Shown here piece by piece: positions 5,758-9,654 of a DNA stretch of 9,654 bases. Both the position numbers and the translations under genes were made by a program. Within the stretch, counting starts at the first letter, position 1. Every line of letters begins with the position of its first letter. Source of the stretch: Methanoregula sp. (GTDB lineage: Archaea; Halobacteriota; Methanomicrobia; Methanomicrobiales; Methanospirillaceae); the NCBI GenBank assembly GCA_003157895.1, contig PMKW01000135.1, positions 1-9,654 of the forward strand, written 5' to 3'. Below the pieces are notes generated by a model. That model worked only from the letters and a program-made list of their open reading frames with translations. It had not been told where the DNA came from and searched no databases.

Positions 5758-6460
5758 AGTCTCCGCCATCATCCCGGTATTCAATGATCGCCCTTCTCTT
5801 GAGGTTGCCCTCAAAGCATCCCTTGAAACCTTATCCGCGATAACCAGCACCTTTGAAATACTTGTTGCGGAGGACGGGAGTACCGACGGTAGTGCTGAAT
5901 TTGTCCGGCAGTATGAATCACAGGACCGCCGGGTCCGTCTTCTTCACCAGGATGAACGCCAGGGACGGGGCAGGGCACTGAACCGGGCAATCTATGAATC
6001 CAAAGGGACAATCGTCTGCTACTATGATGTTGACCTTGCCACGGACATGAAGCACCTCCCTTCCCTTATCGCGGCTATTCGTGATGGTTCGGATATCTCG
6101 ACCGGTTCGAGGCTGCTGCCTGCCAGCGATATTGTTCGCACGGAAGGCCGGGAGATCGCAAGCAGGAGTTATAACTTCCTTGTCAGGTTTTTCTTAGGCA
6201 GCAGGATCTATGATCACCAGTGCGGGTTCAAGGCTTTTAACCGGGACCGGATCCTCCCCCTCCTTCCGGCCATACGGTCGAACCACTGGTTCTGGGACAC
6301 CGAGATTCTGGTCCGTGCCCAGCGGGACGGCTACCGGGTTACGGAATTGCCGGTCCAGTGGCGTGCAGGAAAAGGCACGACGGTTCGGTTCAAGGATATT
6401 TTTGAAATGGGTACAGCAATACTGCGTCTGTGGTGGCAGATCCATGTATCGAAAAATTAG
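5744..6460 (+). CDS. Family 2 glycosyltransferase, dolichyl/polyprenyl-phosphate sugar synthase-like
   Basis: A cytoplasmic-face GT-A enzyme of 238 residues that should transfer a sugar from a nucleotide donor to a polyprenyl (dolichyl) phosphate. Motifs in order: SAIIPVFND (7-15), AEDGSTDGS (42-50), the metal-binding DVD (95-97) within YYDVDLATD, TGSR (120-123), DHQCGFKAFNRD (157-168) as in dolichyl-phosphate glucose synthases, and WFWDTEIL (182-189). There is no C-terminal membrane domain, so it is a short form; the transmembrane steps are supplied by the next two genes. The frame is open upstream to 5621 inside the previous gene. I chose ATG 5744 because the homology begins here and AGGAGG (5731-5736) lies 7 bases ahead. 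It overlaps the genes on both sides, which suggests translational coupling. The sugar identity cannot be read from the sequence. Confidence 0.9.
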   Translation: MAGPEVSAIIPVFNDRPSLEVALKASLETLSAITSTFEILVAEDGSTDGSAEFVRQYESQDRRVRLLHQDERQGRGRALNRAIYESKGTIVCYYDVDLATDMKHLPSLIAAIRDGSDISTGSRLLPASDIVRTEGREIASRSYNFLVRFFLGSRIYDHQCGFKAFNRDRILPLLPAIRSNHWFWDTEILVRAQRDGYRVTELPVQWRAGKGTTVRFKDIFEMGTAILRLWWQIHVSKN

Positions 6461-7415
6461 TGCTATCGTCATACCGACGCTGATAGCGGCCGGCATCCTC
6501 GGGTATATGCTTTATACCGTCTGGGGGCAGCTGCTGGATGCTCTCCGGCACATCATCCTCTCATACCTGATCGTCGCAATCCTTATCTGCCTTGTGGCAT
6601 GGTTACTTAGGGGCTGGCGGTATCACCGGATCCTTGTGGGGATGGACAACCCGGTGAATATCCGGATTGCAACCGCATGTATTTTTATTAGTCAGACCGC
6701 CAATCTTATCGTTCCTCTTCGTCTCGGGGACTTTGTCCGGGTTTTTATTCTCAACCACGAGAATAAGACAAAATATTCGGACGGGATCGCGTCCGTTGTC
6801 GTGGAACGTATCTTTGATATCGTCACTGTCGCCCTCCTTGGGCTTTTCGCCTTTCCCTTTGTCCTCAATGTTGATCCGGTCTATTTTTTAATAATCGTCC
6901 TGATACTTGGCATTGGGGCACTTTTCTTCTTGTTCCTGTTTTTTGTCAACAGGCTGCAGGCTCAAAACAAGTATATCCATATCCTCCTTAATATGCTGCA
7001 TGAGATGCGCAAGGCATCCTTAACCCCGCGTTCGATTGTGATCCTTGGATGCTCTTCTATTGTAATCTGGATCCTGGATGTGCTTGTCTGCCTGTCTGTA
7101 GTAATGATGTTCGGGCAGGATGTCTCCTTCGCGACAATCGTATTTGCGATCGTTATCGGGAACCTTATCAAGGCGGTCCCTATAACTCCAGGAGGACTCG
7201 GGACATACGAGTACCTTGTCGCAAAGACACTGAACCTTGGCGGTATGCCAGAAATCTATGCAAACCTGGTTGCGATTATCGATCACCTCATCAAGAATCT
7301 CGTCACCGTGGCCGGTGGCGTTGTCTCGATCTATTACTTTGGTGACTGGGTAATTCCGAACATAAAGACCGCCCTCAACAGCAAGCTTGACGGGAGGGAT
7401 CCTCCTGTCAGCTGA
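6444..7415 (+). CDS. YbhN/LPG-synthase-TM-like flippase-family membrane protein
   Basis: A polytopic membrane protein of 323 residues of the lysylphosphatidylglycerol synthase transmembrane/UPF0104 family (PF03706). Hydrophobic segments fall near 6-26, 38-56, 76-92, 122-142, 146-168, 197-223, 229-246 and 286-305. Family marks are PLRLGDFVR (91-99), SVVVERIFD (117-125) and PGGLGTYE (249-256). Members are thought to move lipids or lipid-linked sugars, or to act on lipid head groups; haloarchaeal AglD carries a related domain. Sitting between a polyprenyl-phosphate glycosyltransferase and a GT-C-like protein, a role in flipping the charged carrier is the natural inference, not shown. ATG 6444 is preferred over starts further upstream, with GGTGG (6432-6436) 7 bases before it. 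It overlaps the previous gene by 17 bases. Confidence 0.88.
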   Translation: MYRKISAIVIPTLIAAGILGYMLYTVWGQLLDALRHIILSYLIVAILICLVAWLLRGWRYHRILVGMDNPVNIRIATACIFISQTANLIVPLRLGDFVRVFILNHENKTKYSDGIASVVVERIFDIVTVALLGLFAFPFVLNVDPVYFLIIVLILGIGALFFLFLFFVNRLQAQNKYIHILLNMLHEMRKASLTPRSIVILGCSSIVIWILDVLVCLSVVMMFGQDVSFATIVFAIVIGNLIKAVPITPGGLGTYEYLVAKTLNLGGMPEIYANLVAIIDHLIKNLVTVAGGVVSIYYFGDWVIPNIKTALNSKLDGRDPPVS

Positions 7416-9405
7416 ACAGCAGATCCTTTTCGTCATCAGCTGGCTTGCAGTGCTCCTCCTGCTCCAGATCTCGGTCTATCCCTCCCTGAAACGGACATTT
7501 GGTACTTTTGTATTTCCGGTCTCGTTCTCGGCGTCACTCTTGGTATTCACGATCCTGTCCTGGTACTGCGGCCTCGTGCGGATACCGGTGCAACTTTCCC
7601 TTATCCCGTTCCTCCTCCTTCTCGTATACCATCTCTGGCACCGGGACTACTCTCTCGCAGAGCTGAAGAATGAATGGCACTGGGGGCTCCTGTTTCTCAT
7701 CTGCTTTTTCCTGATGCTCGATGTGCGGTTCGTTAACCCCACCATATCTTTTGCGGAAAAATTCATGGATCATGCATTTCTGGCATCGGTGATCCGCTCA
7801 CCGGTCGTCCCCCCGCTCGATCCTTGGTTCGGCGGTGGTACGCTCAATGTCTATTATTACCTCGGGTACTGGTTGTTCGGCTGCCTTGCCATTGTCAGCG
7901 GTGTCCCCTCGAATATCGCGTTCAACCTTGCCCTCCCGACCGTGTTCGCTCTTGCGGCCGTGAACGTCTATGCCATCGGGACCCTTGTCCTCGACCGGTT
8001 CCGCTGGCTCCCCCTGCTCGTATACTTCCTCCCGAACCCGTCATTCTTCTACCAGATTGCCCAGGGTAAAGCGATGAGTTCCGTTCTGTGGGACAGCACA
8101 CGGACCATCACCAATACTATCAACGAATACCCGCTTTTCTCTTTCCTCTGGGGAGATGTCCATGCGCATGTCATCTCACTTTTTAACCAGGCATTCCTGA
8201 TTTTTCTCCTCCTTTTTGCCTATAAGAAGTGGGAGTCCCTGGAGTTCAGCGGCCGGTGGATCGTGTGCCTTTTGAGCGTCCTGAGCCTGGGCTCCATGCC
8301 GCTCATCAATACCTGGGACGTGTTGCTGTACGCACCGATCACCCTCTTTTTCGGTGCACTCATCCTATGGAGGAACCGGACAGAAATCAGGAAACCTGCA
8401 TCATGGATGTTCCTTGTTACTATTCCGCTCCTTTCCATCCTTGTATACCTGCCGTTTTACCTGCAGCTGGTGACCAATACCGGGGGGATTTCCCTTGTCC
8501 GTACACCGAGCGAACCGTTGCAGTTCCTCCTCGTGAACGGGCTGTTCATCGCGATTTTTATTGCAATTCTCTCCAGGGAAATACGAAAACGTCCCTGGTT
8601 CCTTCTTGTTGTACTTCCTTTTGCCCTTGCGGGATATTACGCAGCAGCAATCGCCACCATCCCCCTCATTTATTTCATTCTTAAAAACGAGAAGAAACTT
8701 CCCGATCTCCTTGCCATCCCCGGGCTTGTGATCCTTGTCCTGTGTGAAGTGATCTACCTCAAAGACAGCATGGGCGATACCTATTTCCGGATGAATACGG
8801 TCTTCAAGTGCTATCTTCCTGCATGGCTGATGCTCGGGACTGCAGCGTTTTCCATGGTGGCGATATGGCTGCATGACTGGGGTAAAGTTCCCCGGATACC
8901 CATTCGGGTGTCTGCCGTTGTTGCTGTGATAGTAATCGCCTGCCTCTTTGCCATGCCGTTCCTCATCTCGTTTACGTACGATTACGGTACCGGCACCCTC
9001 GACGGGCTTTCCTACCTTGAGGGCACGCACCCGGCCGATGCTGAGGCTGTATCATATCTCCGATCGCTCTCCGGCAATGAACTCATTGTTGAGGCCGAGG
9101 GAGGAGATTATACCTATTATTCCCGTATCTCATCCTTCACCGGGATCCCCGCTATTATCGGTATGCCGTTCCACGAGTACATGTGGAGGGGCGACAAGGA
9201 CGGATGGTTCAGCACCCGTTTGAGCGATATCAGGGCAATCTACGAGCAGCCCCAGAATACCGTTTCCCTGATGAAAAAATACAATGCAACGCTGCTCTAT
9301 ATCGGAGATTCAGAACGCGAACGGTATAATGTGACGCTGCCGGCAACAGGATTAGAGAAAATATATTCTTCCCGCGGGACAGATATTTACCGGCTTTCAG
9401 GATGA
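7387..9405 (+). CDS. DUF2298 / Chlor_Arch_YYY polytopic membrane protein
   Basis: A large membrane protein (672 residues as given) of the Chlor_Arch_YYY family (TIGR03662, DUF2298), single-copy class. Family signatures: EKFMDHAFL (124-132), PPLDPWFGGGTLNVYYYLGYW with the YYYxG motif at 156-160, GDVHAH (256-261), INTWD (307-311) and RMNTVFKCY (468-476). About a dozen or more membrane helices precede a soluble C-terminal domain (about 530-672) containing GGDYTYYSRISSFTGIP and HEYMWRG. The architecture resembles GT-C glycosyltransferases that use lipid-linked sugars outside the cell. That matches its neighbours, but the activity is unproven. The start is uncertain: TTG 7387 has no ribosome site, whereas GGGAGGG (7392-7398) lies 6 bases ahead of an in-frame CTG at 7405 that would give MSAEQQIL at the N-terminus. 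It overlaps the preceding gene. Confidence 0.9.
   Translation: MTGGILLSAEQQILFVISWLAVLLLLQISVYPSLKRTFGTFVFPVSFSASLLVFTILSWYCGLVRIPVQLSLIPFLLLLVYHLWHRDYSLAELKNEWHWGLLFLICFFLMLDVRFVNPTISFAEKFMDHAFLASVIRSPVVPPLDPWFGGGTLNVYYYLGYWLFGCLAIVSGVPSNIAFNLALPTVFALAAVNVYAIGTLVLDRFRWLPLLVYFLPNPSFFYQIAQGKAMSSVLWDSTRTITNTINEYPLFSFLWGDVHAHVISLFNQAFLIFLLLFAYKKWESLEFSGRWIVCLLSVLSLGSMPLINTWDVLLYAPITLFFGALILWRNRTEIRKPASWMFLVTIPLLSILVYLPFYLQLVTNTGGISLVRTPSEPLQFLLVNGLFIAIFIAILSREIRKRPWFLLVVLPFALAGYYAAAIATIPLIYFILKNEKKLPDLLAIPGLVILVLCEVIYLKDSMGDTYFRMNTVFKCYLPAWLMLGTAAFSMVAIWLHDWGKVPRIPIRVSAVVAVIVIACLFAMPFLISFTYDYGTGTLDGLSYLEGTHPADAEAVSYLRSLSGNELIVEAEGGDYTYYSRISSFTGIPAIIGMPFHEYMWRGDKDGWFSTRLSDIRAIYEQPQNTVSLMKKYNATLLYIGDSERERYNVTLPATGLEKIYSSRGTDIYRLSG
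7392..7398 (+). promoter_or_regulatory. Shine-Dalgarno-like GGGAGGG inside the assigned start of the DUF2298 gene
   Basis: This purine tract lies downstream of the nearest usable TTG (7387) and 6 bases before an in-frame CTG (7405-7407). There is no in-frame ATG, GTG or TTG at a normal distance, so either the TTG is used without a site or CTG is the true initiator. Confidence 0.5.
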
Positions 9406-9412
9406 TCTGGAT

Positions 9413-9462
9413 CGGGTGAACCGGGGACGGGCTTTTCTGCGCTACGACTGGTTGATCACCCG
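9413..9462 (+). repeat. Inverted repeat between the DUF2298 gene and rpl7ae
   Basis: CGGGTGA (9413-9419) and TCACCCG (9456-9462) are perfect 7-base arms. The stem can be extended by ACC/GGT (9420-9422 with 9450-9452) across a 3-base bulge. It begins 8 bases after the TGA stop of the operon and ends before the rpl7ae promoter. It may be a 3'-end structure; only a T4 tract (9433-9436) lies inside, so it is not a convincing terminator by itself. Confidence 0.35.
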
Positions 9463-9470
9463 TGCACAAA

Positions 9471-9479
9471 CCTTTATTT
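9471..9479 (+). promoter_or_regulatory. TATA-box promoter of rpl7ae
   Basis: CCTTTATTT preceded by A-rich ACAAA (BRE-like). The surrounding 12-mer AACCTTTATTTC equals the one at 4399-4410. Transcription should begin at about 9499-9503, giving a leader of about 60 bases. Confidence 0.6.
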
Positions 9480-9503
9480 CCGTTCCTGTCGAACTGATAT
9501 GGC

Positions 9504-9560
9504 TACATCATTGCTGACTGATGAGTAATGAAGGAGCATTCAACTCCTGAATGAGGTGAG
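9504..9560 (+). promoter_or_regulatory. Structured rpl7ae leader with kink-turn-like core and Shine-Dalgarno site
   Basis: AGGAG (9532-9536) and CTCCT (9544-9548) form a 5-bp hairpin with a 7-base loop. It is flanked by GA (9530-9531) on the 5' side and GA (9549-9550) on the 3' side. These can form the tandem sheared G.A/A.G pairs of a kink-turn, with AAU (9527-9529) as the three-base bulge ending in the favoured U. The canonical stem outside it is weak (U9526-A9551 and G9525-U9552). The ribosome site GAGGTGAG (9553-9560) follows at once. Separately, 9504-9512 can pair with 9550-9558 and mask that site. L7Ae is a kink-turn-binding protein with reported feedback control in archaea, so this is a good autoregulation candidate; the fold itself is inferred by eye. 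Confidence 0.45.
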
Positions 9561-9562
9561 TT

Positions 9563-9654
9563 ATGGCAAAAGGTTACGTTAAAACAGAGGCTCCCGAGGA
9601 GCTCCAGAACAAGGCGCTCGAAGCCCTTGAGGTTGCAAGAGATACCGGAAAGAT
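9563..9654 (+). CDS. rpl7ae: Ribosomal protein L7Ae, N-terminal 30 residues (cut by the right window edge)
   Basis: The archaeal 50S protein that binds kink-turns in 23S rRNA and also serves as a core protein of box C/D and H/ACA guide RNPs and of RNase P. The visible N-terminus, MAKGYVKTEAPEELQNKALE, followed by ALEVARDTGK, matches archaeal L7Ae; the RNA-contacting residues lie downstream, outside the window. The ATG is preceded by GAGGTGAG (9553-9560) with a 2-base gap after its last G (5 bases after the GAGG core). It has its own promoter and does not appear to belong to the upstream membrane-protein operon. Only 92 bases are present, so its neighbours are unknown. Confidence 0.9.
   Translation, partial: MAKGYVKTEAPEELQNKALEALEVARDTGK

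Noticed and set aside
8401..9030. 209-codon minus-strand frame within the DUF2298 gene
   Set aside because: Antisense to membrane-helix and conserved RMNTVFK coding sequence. It is rich in H, K, E and R, as expected for the complement of hydrophobic codons.
9406..9470. Intrinsic terminator after the DUF2298 gene
   Set aside because: The inverted repeat is not followed by an oligo-T run; only T4 occurs within it. I list it as a repeat and not as a terminator.
9514..9550. Box C/D-like pair (CTGATGA at 9518-9524 and CTGA at 9547-9550) in the L7Ae leader, suggesting a C/D guide RNA
   Set aside because: The stem expected next to the boxes does not form (A9524 faces C9546) and the boxes are too close for a guide RNA. 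The hairpin-based kink-turn reading at 9530-9550 pairs far better.

Overview
The window reads as euryarchaeal chromosome, most likely a methanogen of the Methanomicrobiales type. The evidence is a CetZ-type tubulin homologue, the start of archaeal ribosomal protein L7Ae, a Chlor_Arch_YYY/DUF2298 membrane protein, archaeal TATA boxes instead of -35/-10 promoters, oligo-T terminators, GGTG/GAGG Shine-Dalgarno sites and mid-range GC. The genus is inference. I see no mobile element, CRISPR array, tRNA or rRNA.

Left part (1-1827). The N-terminal 126 residues of a DEAD-box RNA helicase run off the left edge on the minus strand. Divergent to it is a 191-residue iron-sulfur flavoprotein of the Isf type. 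A metallo-beta-lactamase-fold hydrolase converges on that gene from the right, and its mRNA appears to be leaderless.

Middle (2012-4326, minus strand). This is a two-gene unit: cetZ, then, 8 bases downstream, a secreted and C-terminally membrane-anchored protein of no family I recognise. It has a signal peptide, a beta-rich N-terminal part, a helical/coiled-coil stretch and a short basic cytoplasmic tail. It is a natural candidate for a membrane partner of the CetZ cytoskeleton.

Right part (4519-9405, plus strand). Four overlapping genes form an operon: a Rossmann-fold FAD oxidoreductase, a polyprenyl-phosphate-type family 2 glycosyltransferase, a YbhN/LPG-synthase-like membrane protein and a DUF2298 (YYYxG) polytopic protein with GT-C-like character. 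Together they look like a pathway that loads a sugar on a lipid carrier, moves it across the membrane and uses it outside. Substrate and product are unknown. The operon has an unusual U-rich leader with a hairpin.

Right edge (9463-9654). The promoter, leader and first 30 codons of rpl7ae. The leader contains a hairpin with a kink-turn-like G.A/A.G core directly next to the Shine-Dalgarno site. This fits feedback control by L7Ae on its own mRNA and is the most testable regulatory signal here.

There is no gene-free stretch over 300 bases. The gaps are 379-499, 1828-2011, 4327-4518 and 9406-9562; each holds the promoter or terminator signals listed.
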